A DNA stretch of 36,104 bases from Paraglaciecola sp. (lineage in GTDB: Bacteria > Pseudomonadota > Gammaproteobacteria > Enterobacterales > Alteromonadaceae): assembly GCF_030730205.1 (NCBI RefSeq), contig NZ_JANQVQ010000245.1, forward strand, positions 1 to 36,104, written 5' to 3'. Positions 26,670-35,338 of this stretch are shown one piece after another (positions within the stretch are counted from its first letter, which is position 1; every line of letters begins with the position of its first letter). A model generated the notes under the pieces. The model made no database searches. It was not told where the DNA came from and saw only the letters and a list, made by a program, of their open reading frames with translations. The translations under genes were made by a program, and so were the position numbers.

Positions 26670-27905
26670 ATGGCTAAATTGTTTATTAGTCTTTATGTAT
26701 TCATTACCTTGGCTCTACTTGGTCTCAGTGCTGGCTTAGATAGCTTTTTTACCCCACCTGCAACACCGGCGCGTTCACACTTGCATCAACTTTTAGCTGC
26801 AGCAAACAAACAAAATATTGATATACAGAGCTTACTGCAGCACACCAATATTGCTTATCGCTTGTTAGATAACAGTGATATTGCATGGCCCCCCGACAAC
26901 CAACATCAATTAGATAGTGGTGAAGCGGTGAGTGTTTTTGACCCACTGTTAGGCGAACAAATTTATCTCTTACTCGAATCAGGCCGCTTACTAGAATTAT
27001 CGCTTAATGATGCAGCGCCAGACAGAACAAGCTTTTTCTTATACCGCACAATATTTTTTATTGCATTAGGCGGGCTGGTTGCCCTTTGGATTTGGCCGCT
27101 TTGGCGCGATTTGGAGGCCTTGAAAAAAAGTGTCACGACGGTATTACCCGATGGTAACATCAGCAAAAATCATATCAGTAGTTCGTCTTTAGTCGCCCCC
27201 GTTGCAATTGCCTTAAACAGTATGCGCGACCAAATTTCAGCATTGATACAAAGCCAACGAGAGCTGTCGGGTGGGGTCGCTCATGAGTTTCGAACGCCAT
27301 TAGCGCGCTTAAAATTTGCTTTAGGCATGTTAGATGAAAACCAAGACCAGTTACTCGCTAATATGCGTATGGATGTGCTTGAACTTGAGAAACTTGTCCA
27401 AGAGATGTTGGATTTTTCGGCAGGAGAGGCGCACATGCCGAACTTACACTTTTGCGAAATTCCTCTTAAGGCAATCTGCCTAAATGTAGTCGATAGATTA
27501 AACACGAGTCACTTAGCCCACCTGTCGGTTAGCGTTGAGGGTAATGATGAGCAAATAATCGGTGACGGACACTTTATTGAAAGGGCAATAGAAAACCTCT
27601 TACTTAATGCTGCCCGTTACGCGACACAGTGTATTGTGGTCACGATAAAAACTAATGAAAATAACCTTATGCTATTGGTGGAAGACGATGGCATGGGGGT
27701 AAGTGACAAGTTAGCTGAGAAGATTTTTGAGCCTTTTTTTCGTCCTGATGAGGCCCGCGATCGGGTTCAAGGAGGCGCGGGTTTAGGTCTTGCTATTGTC
27801 AAACGGGTCATGCAGTGGCATCAAGGTACATGCTCCGTTAGTAAAAGTGCGTTGGGTGGCGCTCAATTTACCTTGTACTTCCCGATGAAGATAACCAGAA
27901 ATTAA
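26670..27905 (+). CDS. sensor histidine kinase (RstB-like)
   Basis: The protein has 411 residues. A first membrane segment (about 4-24) is followed by a periplasmic stretch of about 100 residues, a second segment (about 124-145) and a HAMP-like linker. His205 in LSGGVAHEFRTPLAR is the phosphorylation site. ENLLLNAARYA is the N box, VEDDGMGV G1, FEPFFRP the F box and GGAGLGLAIV G2. All kinase motifs are intact. It would phosphorylate the regulator encoded just upstream. Its stop overlaps that of the convergent small gene by 3 nt. Confidence 0.92.
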   Translation: MAKLFISLYVFITLALLGLSAGLDSFFTPPATPARSHLHQLLAAANKQNIDIQSLLQHTNIAYRLLDNSDIAWPPDNQHQLDSGEAVSVFDPLLGEQIYLLLESGRLLELSLNDAAPDRTSFFLYRTIFFIALGGLVALWIWPLWRDLEALKKSVTTVLPDGNISKNHISSSSLVAPVAIALNSMRDQISALIQSQRELSGGVAHEFRTPLARLKFALGMLDENQDQLLANMRMDVLELEKLVQEMLDFSAGEAHMPNLHFCEIPLKAICLNVVDRLNTSHLAHLSVSVEGNDEQIIGDGHFIERAIENLLLNAARYATQCIVVTIKTNENNLMLLVEDDGMGVSDKLAEKIFEPFFRPDEARDRVQGGAGLGLAIVKRVMQWHQGTCSVSKSALGGAQFTLYFPMKITRN

Positions 27906-28261
27906 TTGGCCACTATTTGACTGCTGGCTATTTCACTACAAAGATAACGTAAATTAGCCCCATAAAAATATGGGTTTTTATCATTGGCTTGACAATAAAG
28001 GCTATCAAAATGGCTGACTGACATTTTGTTAGCGGTGATGGTTTCTAAATAGGCTAATTGAGATTCAGTTAAATTATTTGTATGTGAAATAATGGCTTGT
28101 CGAAAGATTGATAATTCATTTCTTTCGGCCATCAACGATATATCTAACATCCAATCCGCCACTTTGCTCTGCACATCGTCAAACCAATAATGCATAAACG
28201 GCGAGCGCAACAGTGCAACAAGAGCCAATATTTCAAAGGAGATTATAAAAAAACGCGTCAT
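27902..28261 (-). CDS. small membrane-anchored protein of unknown function
   Basis: This 119-residue protein is not one I recognise. Residues 3-19 are hydrophobic (RFFIISFEILALVALL), a signal anchor or signal peptide. The rest is mostly helical and charged, with two cysteines (LYCQ and YLCSE). It is convergent with the kinase gene and shares 3 nt with it. Start ATG at 28261 is plausible. It may be related to the signalling set only by position. Confidence 0.55.
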   Translation of the reverse strand: MTRFFIISFEILALVALLRSPFMHYWFDDVQSKVADWMLDISLMAERNELSIFRQAIISHTNNLTESQLAYLETITANKMSVSHFDSLYCQANDKNPYFYGANLRYLCSEIASSQIVAN

Positions 28262-28397
28262 AACACTTATTGATTGGTTTACCTATTACTAGAGTAAATG
28301 AAGTTGAGTGAATAGAGTACTAACATTAGTTATGTGCTGCCATAACTGGGGATAAACTCTTGTGCTAAATTTAGCTGGGAAGTTAGAGCATGATTTG

Positions 28398-28411
28398 TTG
28401 ATAGAAATCAA
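28398..28411. promoter_or_regulatory. FNR/EtrA box upstream of ccoG
   Basis: TTGATAGAAATCAA matches the FNR consensus TTGAT-N4-ATCAA without a mismatch. A -10-like TATACT at 28454-28459 predicts a start near 28466, which places the box near -61, a class I activator position. Oxygen-responsive control of ccoG is the likely meaning. Confidence 0.8.
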
Positions 28412-28503
28412 ACAATAAGACACACAACAGCAGCAGCGATGACGAGTAAATGATATACTGAATCGTTTTTAGATTTTGCAGCATTTTCTAGCAAGGACAC
28501 CAC

Positions 28504-29943
28504 ATGAGTGAACGAATCCCAGTTAAAGTGATTTCTCCCGTTAAAGTTCACAAACCCGACTCCAGTCAACATGATAACCACTACACTCCTCGTAGCCGCA
28601 TTTATGTCCGTGCTGTATCAGGTACTCTGGAAAACTTTCGCCGTTTCTTTGGGCTTATTTTCTTAAGTGTATTTGCCATTCTTCCTTGGATCCAATATGA
28701 CGGGCATCAGGCCATCTTGTTAGATATTGGTAGTCAACGATTTAATATTTTTGGCTTAACTTTATGGCCACAAGATTTAACTCTGCTTGCTTGGATTTTT
28801 ATTGTTGCCGCTTTTGCACTGTTTTTTATCACGACCTTTGCAGGCAGAGTATGGTGCGGCTTTATGTGCCCGCAAACCACGTGGACGTTTATTTATATTT
28901 GGTTTGAAGAGTTAATTGAAGGCTCTCGACATCAGCGGATCAAATTAGATGAGCGAGCCATGAATTTTGATAAATTTTGGCGAAAGGCCTTAAAACATCT
29001 TTCATGGGTAGCGGTTGCTCTACTTACCTCTCTTTTATTTGTCGGTTATTTCACCCCTATCGACCAATTGTTTATTGAATTTTTTACCTTTTCTAGCTCT
29101 GCATGGACGGTGGGCTTTGTGCTGTTTTTTACCTTTTGCACCTATGGCAATGCAGGTTGGATGCGCGAAATAATGTGCACCCATATTTGTCCTTATGCGC
29201 GTTTTCAATCAGCTATGTTTGACAAAGATACTTTCACTGTTGCCTATGATGCAACACGCGGTGAACAGCGAGGTCCGCGCAGTCGCAAAACGACAAGAGA
29301 AGCGAATCAAGAGAAAGGCTTAGGTGATTGCATCGATTGCAACCTATGTGTTCAGGTTTGCCCCACCGGCATTGATATTCGTAACGGTTTACAATACGAA
29401 TGCATCAATTGTGGGGCGTGTGTCGATGCCTGTAACGGCGTGATGGAGAAAATGAATTATCCCAAAGGCTTAATCAGTTTCACCTCTGAAACCGAATTAG
29501 CGGGCGGAACAACTAAAATTATTAGGCCCAAATTAGTCGGTTATGCACTAGTGCTTGTTTTAATGTCTGGGTTATTAGTGTTTGAAATCATGACTCGCGT
29601 GCCCTTAGAAGTGGATATTATTCGCGATCGAAACTCCTTGTACCGTGAAACCAACGATGGCTTGATTGAAAACGTTTATACCTTAAAAATTCTCAACAAG
29701 TCACAACAAAAGCAAACTTATCTAATTAGCATAGTGGGCTTAGAGGGCGCTAAATTTATTGGTGAAAATACCGTTGTGGTAGATGGCGGCGAAGTGCTGA
29801 CTTGGCCTATAAGCTTAGCCATCGACCCTTATAAAATAGAGCAAGATGTGACTGAATTCGAGGTCAAAGTTGAAGTGATCAATGACCCTTTAATTGACGT
29901 TAAAGTACAAGAGCCAAGTAACTTCTTATACCCTGACAATTAA
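28504..29943 (+). CDS. ccoG: cytochrome c oxidase accessory protein CcoG (RdxA/FixG)
   Basis: This 479-residue inner-membrane protein has about five hydrophobic segments. GFMCPQTTW lies in the polyferredoxin-like membrane part. Two [4Fe-4S] motifs follow: Cys276, 279, 282 and 286, then Cys300, 303, 306 and 310. The periplasmic Ig-like C-terminal domain (about 370-475) is present. CcoG takes part in cbb3 oxidase biogenesis, in copper reduction for CcoN according to studies in other bacteria. An AAGGA site precedes the ATG. No ccoNOQP or ccoI/S genes are in this window, so it stands apart from its usual partners. Confidence 0.95.
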   Translation: MSERIPVKVISPVKVHKPDSSQHDNHYTPRSRIYVRAVSGTLENFRRFFGLIFLSVFAILPWIQYDGHQAILLDIGSQRFNIFGLTLWPQDLTLLAWIFIVAAFALFFITTFAGRVWCGFMCPQTTWTFIYIWFEELIEGSRHQRIKLDERAMNFDKFWRKALKHLSWVAVALLTSLLFVGYFTPIDQLFIEFFTFSSSAWTVGFVLFFTFCTYGNAGWMREIMCTHICPYARFQSAMFDKDTFTVAYDATRGEQRGPRSRKTTREANQEKGLGDCIDCNLCVQVCPTGIDIRNGLQYECINCGACVDACNGVMEKMNYPKGLISFTSETELAGGTTKIIRPKLVGYALVLVLMSGLLVFEIMTRVPLEVDIIRDRNSLYRETNDGLIENVYTLKILNKSQQKQTYLISIVGLEGAKFIGENTVVVDGGEVLTWPISLAIDPYKIEQDVTEFEVKVEVINDPLIDVKVQEPSNFLYPDN

Positions 29944-29963
29944 TACTTGGTGGAGCCAGGCAA

Positions 29964-30938
29964 ATGACAAAATTTGATTTTTCTGGCTTAGGGCCTGACC
30001 TTATTTTAGACGCGATTGAGTCGTTAGGTATCCGAGTGGAGTCTGGCTTACTCGCACTTAACTCTTATGAAAACAGAGTGTATCAATTTATCGCTGAAGA
30101 CCGTTTACGCTATGTAGTGAAGTTCTATCGGCCGATGCGTTGGACTGAGCTACAAATCAAAGAAGAACATGACTTTAGCCTCGAATTGGCGAGCCACGAA
30201 ATTCCAGTAGTCGCCCCAATCATCTATCAGAATAATACCTTGCATCAATACCAAGGGTACTACTTCGCTCTCTTCCCCTCTGTGGGAGGTAGGCAGTTTG
30301 AAGTGGACAACCTTGACCAACTTGAGTGGATGGGCCGCTTTATTGGGCGAATTCATGCCGTAGCAAAAAGTGCAACTTTCGTACATCGCCCAAAATTTTC
30401 AGTTGAAGAACACTTGCTTGAGCCTTTGGAGCACTTGAAAAAAAGTGAGCTCATACCTGACTACTTGCACACCTCATTCTTTGCCATCCTAGAGCCTGTA
30501 GTCAACAAGACTTTGCAGCTCTACCGCGCTAACAAGACTGACAATATCCGACTGCATGGTGATTGCCACCCCGGTAATATATTATGGCGTGATGGCCCGA
30601 CCTTTGTTGATTTAGACGATTGTCGCAGTGGTCCTGCTATCCAAGATCTTTGGATGATGTTGTCCGGTGACCGACATCAACAAATGCTGCAATTAGATAC
30701 CTTAATAAATGCCTATGAAGAGTTTGCTGAATTTGACAACGAACAACTCAAATTGATCGAACCTTTAAGAGCCATGCGCATGGTGCATTACATGGCATGG
30801 TTAAACAAACGCTGGCAAGACCCCGCTTTTCCGCAAGCTTTTCCTTGGTTTGCCGATGGCAAATATTGGGAGCAACAAATTCTCTCTTTAAAAGAGCAAA
30901 TGTCTGCCTTACAAGAAGCCCCCCTTACTTTGTTTTAA
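29964..30938 (+). CDS. srkA: stress response kinase A (YihE)
   Basis: This is a 324-residue kinase of the aminoglycoside phosphotransferase/RIO-like fold. HGDCHPGNILW gives His198, the catalytic Asp200 and Asn205; Asp216 in FVDLDD is the Mg2+-binding residue. The N-terminal SYENRVYQF and VVKFYRP form the ATP-binding lobe. E. coli SrkA phosphorylates proteins and protects stressed cells from death through the MazEF pathway. It lies 20 nt after ccoG with a GGAG site. In E. coli it is followed directly by dsbA, which here lies about 4.5 kb downstream. Confidence 0.94.
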   Translation: MTKFDFSGLGPDLILDAIESLGIRVESGLLALNSYENRVYQFIAEDRLRYVVKFYRPMRWTELQIKEEHDFSLELASHEIPVVAPIIYQNNTLHQYQGYYFALFPSVGGRQFEVDNLDQLEWMGRFIGRIHAVAKSATFVHRPKFSVEEHLLEPLEHLKKSELIPDYLHTSFFAILEPVVNKTLQLYRANKTDNIRLHGDCHPGNILWRDGPTFVDLDDCRSGPAIQDLWMMLSGDRHQQMLQLDTLINAYEEFAEFDNEQLKLIEPLRAMRMVHYMAWLNKRWQDPAFPQAFPWFADGKYWEQQILSLKEQMSALQEAPLTLF

Positions 30939-30983
30939 CTGCACTTTCTATTTACTTGTCTTTTCAATATACTGCGCCGCGTT

Positions 30984-31192
30984 TAAGGTGCCTCGATAGT
31001 ACTAACCCAGTTTCTACTATCAGGTTAAACGGGAAGTTGGTGAATATCTTAAGGTACTAAGATGTAAAGCCTACGCTGCCCCCGCAACGGTAAATAAGAA
31101 ATGTTTTGCAGGCATACCACTGTTCGATCGAATGGGAAGGTTGTAAAGCAGTCCAACATTGTTTGGTCACTTATGAGCCCGGATACCGGCCT
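30984..31192 (+). ncRNA. cobalamin (B12) riboswitch
   Basis: The B12-box region GCTGCCCCCGCAACGGTAA (31076-31094) is followed by GGGAAGG at about 31135 and the closing GAGCCCGGATACCGGCC (31175-31191). The paired AAGGTGCC at the start completes the usual aptamer. It ends about 80 nt before the receptor start, and the intervening sequence probably contains the expression platform. Adenosylcobalamin binding would lower expression of the receptor. The exact 5' limit is approximate. Confidence 0.95.
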
Positions 31193-31274
31193 TAATCTGG
31201 TGCTAAACCAGCATAGCTTGTTTAGTTTGTATTTTATGTACTCGGGCGGAGTGCATCAATTAGGCCTAAAATTA

Positions 31275-33158
31275 ATGAAATCAATGAATTACCGCAATAG
31301 TTCGTGTTGCATCAGCTTATTTTGTAGCAGCGTGATTTTTACCCCTTCTGTACTTGCCAATACGCTTAGTCCTTCCTTATCCAACGCTGAACTTGAAACA
31401 ATAACTGTCGTTTCTAGCAAAATCCCCTTGTCGATGCGAGAACTCGCAACCAGTGTAAGTGTGATTGAAAAAGAAGATATTGAAGCGCGAGGGAATATAT
31501 CCTTAGCCGATGTTATGCGTCACGAAGTGGGAGTCGGCGTGTCAAATTCTGGTGGTATCGGCAAAAACACCACCTTGCGTGTTCGTGGTGAAGATGGCTT
31601 TAGAACCAAAGTCTATATCGATGGCGTGGAGCTAAGCGATCCTACGGCCCCGCAAGTCACGCCTATCTTCGACGATATGTTGACAACATTTATCGATAGA
31701 GTTGAAATTCTTAGGGGTCCGCAAGGCTTGATGTATGGGGCTGATGCCGGTGGGGTGGTGAGCATTACCACCAAACAAAGCGAGATGGGTTTAACAGGAT
31801 CGGTAAACACACAAATTGGCAGTTACTCAAGCTCTCTATTAAGTGCAGATATTGGCTATGCCAATAAAACAGGACACATTTATGTAGCCGCGGCGCAATT
31901 TGAAACCGATGGGTTCAATGCCCAAACAGCAGATGAAACTGGCGACAAAGACGGGTATCAAAACACAAGCTTACATTTGAATACAGGCCTACAGATAAAC
32001 GAGTCACTTTTACTAAATGTTGTCTTGCGTAATGTCGATGCTGAAAATGAATATGATGGCTGCTTTGACAATACCACTTTTGCCCCCGTTAACGCTTGCC
32101 GAACCGAAAGCGAAAATCAAACGGCTCGATTATCATTGCAATATGAACATAAGAATATGCATCACCAGTTAGGCTATGCAAAAACCGATGTCGAACGTCA
32201 ATATTTTAGTCAAGACCAGTTTAGTTTTGCCAGCGAAGGCGAGATCAATAAGGTTGAATACAGGGGGTATATCAACTTAGCTGAGCAAAAAATCATTTGG
32301 GGTGCTGATAATGAATCACAGAAATTGGTCAGCTCTGGGGAGCAAAGAGAACAAACGGGGCTCTTCGCCGAGTACCAAGCCTCTTGGCACGACCAATTTT
32401 TTATGACCGCGGGCGTACGTCATGACGACAATGAGACTTTTGGTAGCCACCATAGCTATCGTATAAGTGCGGCTTATTTACTGCCATTAAATGCACAAGA
32501 GCTAATTAAGCTTAAATCGTCTTACGGCACAGGTTTTCGCGCCCCCAGTTTATACGAGCAAGCCTACAATGATGGAGACTATGCCTATGGAGATGCGGCG
32601 GGCTTGCAACTTAAAGAAGAGACCAGTAAAGGCTTTGATATTGGCATAGATTACAATAATCATTCACAGAAAATGTCTTTGGTTTACTTTAATCAATCCA
32701 TTGCTAACGAAATCTATTTTGATAGTTTGGCCTACACCGGTTATCTACAAAATAGTCTATCTAGCAATTCTAAAGGTATCGAATTTGAATTAAGTCAAAC
32801 GCTTTTCCGTGACATAACACTGTGGTCAAATTATACCTATAACCACACACAAACCAATGCAGATGAGGAGCGTATTAGACGTCCCAAGCACCAAGCTAAT
32901 GTAGGTGTGCAAACCGCGTTACTAGACGATATGTTGACACTTAATGTAACACTTAAAGTGGTAAGAGATCTGGTGGATATTGGTGGAGTAAGACTTGACG
33001 ATTACCACTTAGTTAACTTCACTTCTCGCTATAAATTTAACGAGCTCATTCAGTTTACACTTCGCGCAGAAAACCTATTTGATCGCCACTACCAAGATGT
33101 TGTTGGATTTAACACTGCTGGCCGCACTTTTTACGTCGGTGCTGCCATTACTCTGTAA
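31275..33158 (+). CDS. btuB: TonB-dependent receptor, BtuB type
   Basis: From the ATG at 31275 the protein has 627 residues, close to the 614 of E. coli BtuB. A signal peptide ends near VLA. ELETITVVSS is the TonB box, followed by the plug with VSVIEKEDIEARGN, VRIEILRGPQG-like VEILRGPQGLMYGADAGG and then a 22-strand-type barrel ending FYVGAAITL. Transport of cobalamin across the outer membrane is supported by the B12 riboswitch directly upstream. No btuFCD or cobalamin synthesis genes are in the window. The open frame continues upstream to 31101, but that part lies inside the riboswitch and was excluded. An ATG at 31284 is an alternative. Confidence 0.9.
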   Translation: MKSMNYRNSSCCISLFCSSVIFTPSVLANTLSPSLSNAELETITVVSSKIPLSMRELATSVSVIEKEDIEARGNISLADVMRHEVGVGVSNSGGIGKNTTLRVRGEDGFRTKVYIDGVELSDPTAPQVTPIFDDMLTTFIDRVEILRGPQGLMYGADAGGVVSITTKQSEMGLTGSVNTQIGSYSSSLLSADIGYANKTGHIYVAAAQFETDGFNAQTADETGDKDGYQNTSLHLNTGLQINESLLLNVVLRNVDAENEYDGCFDNTTFAPVNACRTESENQTARLSLQYEHKNMHHQLGYAKTDVERQYFSQDQFSFASEGEINKVEYRGYINLAEQKIIWGADNESQKLVSSGEQREQTGLFAEYQASWHDQFFMTAGVRHDDNETFGSHHSYRISAAYLLPLNAQELIKLKSSYGTGFRAPSLYEQAYNDGDYAYGDAAGLQLKEETSKGFDIGIDYNNHSQKMSLVYFNQSIANEIYFDSLAYTGYLQNSLSSNSKGIEFELSQTLFRDITLWSNYTYNHTQTNADEERIRRPKHQANVGVQTALLDDMLTLNVTLKVVRDLVDIGGVRLDDYHLVNFTSRYKFNELIQFTLRAENLFDRHYQDVVGFNTAGRTFYVGAAITL

Positions 33159-33170
33159 TCTTTCTTATTC

Positions 33171-33204
33171 GCAAGGGGAACCCCCTCCCCTTGCAAGATA
33201 TTTT
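33171..33204 (+). terminator. terminator after btuB
   Basis: GCAAGGGG (33171-33178) and CCCCTTGC (33187-33194) form an 8-bp GC-rich stem with an 8-nt loop. The tail AAGATATTTTCATTTC is only moderately T-rich. It begins 12 nt after the btuB stop. Confidence 0.75.
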
Positions 33205-33598
33205 CATTTCAACCTTGCTCTTTCTGAAAATTGTCTATAATTCGGGGGCTTAAGTTCGTTTTAGCTATAAATTGATTTTAGTCTAATCTCTTTTTTACGT
33301 TCGTAGTCATGTGGATACACAGGTTTAGTCACATTAAAAGCGAACAATGGAACCAAAAAAATTGCAGGAAACGTGTACGTTTTTGATGAAGAGAAATGTT
33401 CATTAAATCGGCAATAGTCAGCGAGTATTTGCCTTCCAATAGATAGGAAAAAGCGAAATGAATAAAAAACATACAGGATACAGATCAATAACTAGGTATA
33501 CATACACATACCCATTAAGCCAGACACCGGGCACCTAATACGGCATAATTCGCGCCCTCGAACTCACCTGACAAACTTTATTAACAGAGACGAGCTAG

Positions 33599-33634
33599 AA
33601 CACATTAAAAATAACGCATTATTTTTAATGTGTT
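33599..33634. repeat. 16-bp perfect AT-rich inverted repeat
   Basis: AACACATTAAAAATAA and TTATTTTTAATGTGTT are exact complements around a CGCA loop. It is about 60 nt before the PstS-like start codon. It may be an operator, a cruciform or a leader hairpin. The T-tract lies inside the stem, not after it, so it is not a typical terminator. Confidence 0.7.
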
Positions 33635-33648
33635 TCAGACTTCTGAAA
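33633..33648. repeat. 7-bp palindrome adjoining the larger inverted repeat
   Basis: TTTCAGA and TCTGAAA flank a 2-nt spacer. It overlaps the previous repeat by 2 nt and lies 46 nt before the PstS-like start, a fitting place for a regulator site. The binder is unknown. Confidence 0.5.
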
Positions 33649-33694
33649 TAACAAAAGTGATGTTCTTTTTTAAACACATATAAGGGTAACCACC

Positions 33695-34123
33695 ATGTTA
33701 AAAAAAACCTTAACTACCACACTGATTAGCGCTGTTATTGGGTGCTCAATCTCGTTTTATAGCAATGCAGAAGTCGTTCTGATTGTTCATCCTTCGAACG
33801 ATGCCTCTATTGATGCTAAAACCGCTCAAAGGATTTTTTTAGGAAAAGAAAATAAGTTTTCAAATGGCAAAGAAGCGCTACCAATTAATCAGGTACCAGA
33901 ATCAGCTAGTCGCGCATCGTTCGATACCGACACCCTAGGCAGAAGCTCTACCCAAGTAGCGGCTTATTGGTCGAAATTAGTTTTCACTGGTAAAGGAATT
34001 CCCCCTAAAGAGGTTAACAACGATGCGGAAGTGATTGCCATTGTATCAGGCAATCAAGATGCCGTTGGTTATGTTGATAGTGCATCGGTTACTGGTGCTG
34101 TTAAAGCCATTTCACTGAACTAA
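33695..34123 (+). CDS. short PstS-like (phosphate-binding-type) exported protein
   Basis: This 142-residue protein has a signal peptide ending SNA (about 1-24). VLIVHPSN, RIFLGKENKFSNGKEALPINQ, AYWSKLVFTGKG and VGYVDSAS are the motifs of one half of PstS-like solute-binding proteins. A full PstS is about twice as long, so this is a one-lobe form. Such short forms are commonly annotated as phosphate ABC transporter substrate-binding proteins, but no ABC genes are here and phosphate binding is unproven. It is followed by a porin gene 15 nt away, so the two probably work together in the periplasm and outer membrane. Confidence 0.75.
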   Translation: MLKKTLTTTLISAVIGCSISFYSNAEVVLIVHPSNDASIDAKTAQRIFLGKENKFSNGKEALPINQVPESASRASFDTDTLGRSSTQVAAYWSKLVFTGKGIPPKEVNNDAEVIAIVSGNQDAVGYVDSASVTGAVKAISLN

Positions 34124-34138
34124 TTAGGAAGATAAAAA

Positions 34139-35260
34139 ATGAAAAAATTAATCGCATTAAGTGTACTGACACTTGCTAGTTTGTCAGCACAAGCTGAAGT
34201 TCGCATAAACGGCTTTGCCAATTTAATTGGCGGTATTACCAGCTCTGATGACGTTGTTTACGGTTACGATGACAGCATTTCCTTTACCGATGAGAGTTTA
34301 TTCGCTATCCAAGTAAGTGGCGACATTAATAGTAAAATGACAGCAACGGCACAAATGGTCGCTCGTGGTTCCGACGATTATAGTCCAGAGTTTGAATGGG
34401 CATATATGACGTATCAAGCAACTGACAAATTGGCTATTTCTGCTGGTCGCATTCGTTTACCACTGTTCCGCTATTCTGCATCATCTGATGTAGGCTATTC
34501 TTATCACTGGGTATCTGCGCCTCGTTCTGTTTATGATGTAGGTTTTAGTAACGTTGATGGTGTTAAGTTTGATTACAGCACCTACTCAGGTGATTGGGAA
34601 TACAATCTACAAGCAGTAGCGGGCACTTACAACTCAGACTTTCTAGGTGGTGATTTGTCTGGTAAAAACTTATTGCTTTTCTCTGCTGAAGCAACTTACG
34701 AGTGGTTTAAAATGCGTGGGGTTTACGGCACTAACAAGTCTACTTATAGCCGTACTGACATCGATGGTACACTTGGCACATTAACTAGCTTAGGTTTGCC
34801 TGAATTAGCTGACGACCTTGCCCTTGACAACAACACTGGTACTTTCTTTGGTTTTGGAACTGAAGTTGACACCTTCGATTATTTTGCCAGCGCAGAAATT
34901 ACCATAACGGAAAATAAAGACTCGTTCAGCCCCAAAGCCACCGCATTCTATGTTACTGCGGGTATGCGCTCAGGCAAGTTTACGCCTTCAATTACCTATG
35001 AAAAGTTTAAAGAAGACGATCAGTATAAGTTCTTAGACCGTGTTGCTGCTGCTCCAGAGGCGCTTAGACCTACCGCAACAGCCATAACTGTTGGTTTACA
35101 ACAAGCTGTGATGAACGAGTACAGTGTTATCACTGCCGGCGTTCGTTATGATGTTGACACTAACGTTGCATTAAAAGCAGACTTAAGTAAGTATTCTGAT
35201 GATTTAAATGACTCTTTAGATGCTACGTTATTACGCTTTGCGATTAACTACGTTTTCTAG
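34139..35260 (+). CDS. outer-membrane porin
   Basis: This 373-residue protein has a signal peptide ending AQA (about 1-19). VRINGFANLIGGI is a typical first strand, alternating amphipathic strands continue, and the chain ends LLRFAINYVF with the terminal Phe recognised by the BAM machinery. FEWAYMTYQATDKLAISAGRIRLP resembles the channel constriction region of general or anion-type porins. The solute is unknown, and pairing with the PstS-like gene points to an anion such as phosphate. A strong terminator follows. Confidence 0.82.
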   Translation: MKKLIALSVLTLASLSAQAEVRINGFANLIGGITSSDDVVYGYDDSISFTDESLFAIQVSGDINSKMTATAQMVARGSDDYSPEFEWAYMTYQATDKLAISAGRIRLPLFRYSASSDVGYSYHWVSAPRSVYDVGFSNVDGVKFDYSTYSGDWEYNLQAVAGTYNSDFLGGDLSGKNLLLFSAEATYEWFKMRGVYGTNKSTYSRTDIDGTLGTLTSLGLPELADDLALDNNTGTFFGFGTEVDTFDYFASAEITITENKDSFSPKATAFYVTAGMRSGKFTPSITYEKFKEDDQYKFLDRVAAAPEALRPTATAITVGLQQAVMNEYSVITAGVRYDVDTNVALKADLSKYSDDLNDSLDATLLRFAINYVF

Positions 35261-35303
35261 TCGAAAATGCTTGATATAAAATGAGCTAACAGCTTGTCAG
35301 TTT

Positions 35304-35338
35304 AAGAAGGTCGTACTTAGTACGACCTTCTTTTATTT
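35304..35338 (+). terminator. strong terminator after the porin gene
   Basis: AAGAAGGTCGTAC (35304-35316) and GTACGACCTTCTT (35320-35332) form a 13-bp stem with a TTA loop, followed by TTATTT. The A-run before the stem allows some action on the opposite strand too. Confidence 0.9.

Larger units (their letters stand above)
33205..33694. other. 490-nt intergenic region without a convincing gene
   Basis: An open frame of 75 codons on the minus strand (33261-33488) has no family resemblance and no clear ribosome binding site. The right part holds two AT-rich palindromes listed separately. The promoter of the PstS-like gene should be here. The left part (about 33210-33590) shows nothing else I can name. 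Confidence 0.5.

Noticed and set aside
31101-31274. N-terminal extension of the TonB receptor
   Set aside because: It overlaps the B12 riboswitch and has no signal peptide; the signal sequence starts at 31275.
33261-33488. 75-codon minus-strand open frame
   Set aside because: No family resemblance, no good ribosome binding site, in an AT-rich intergenic region.
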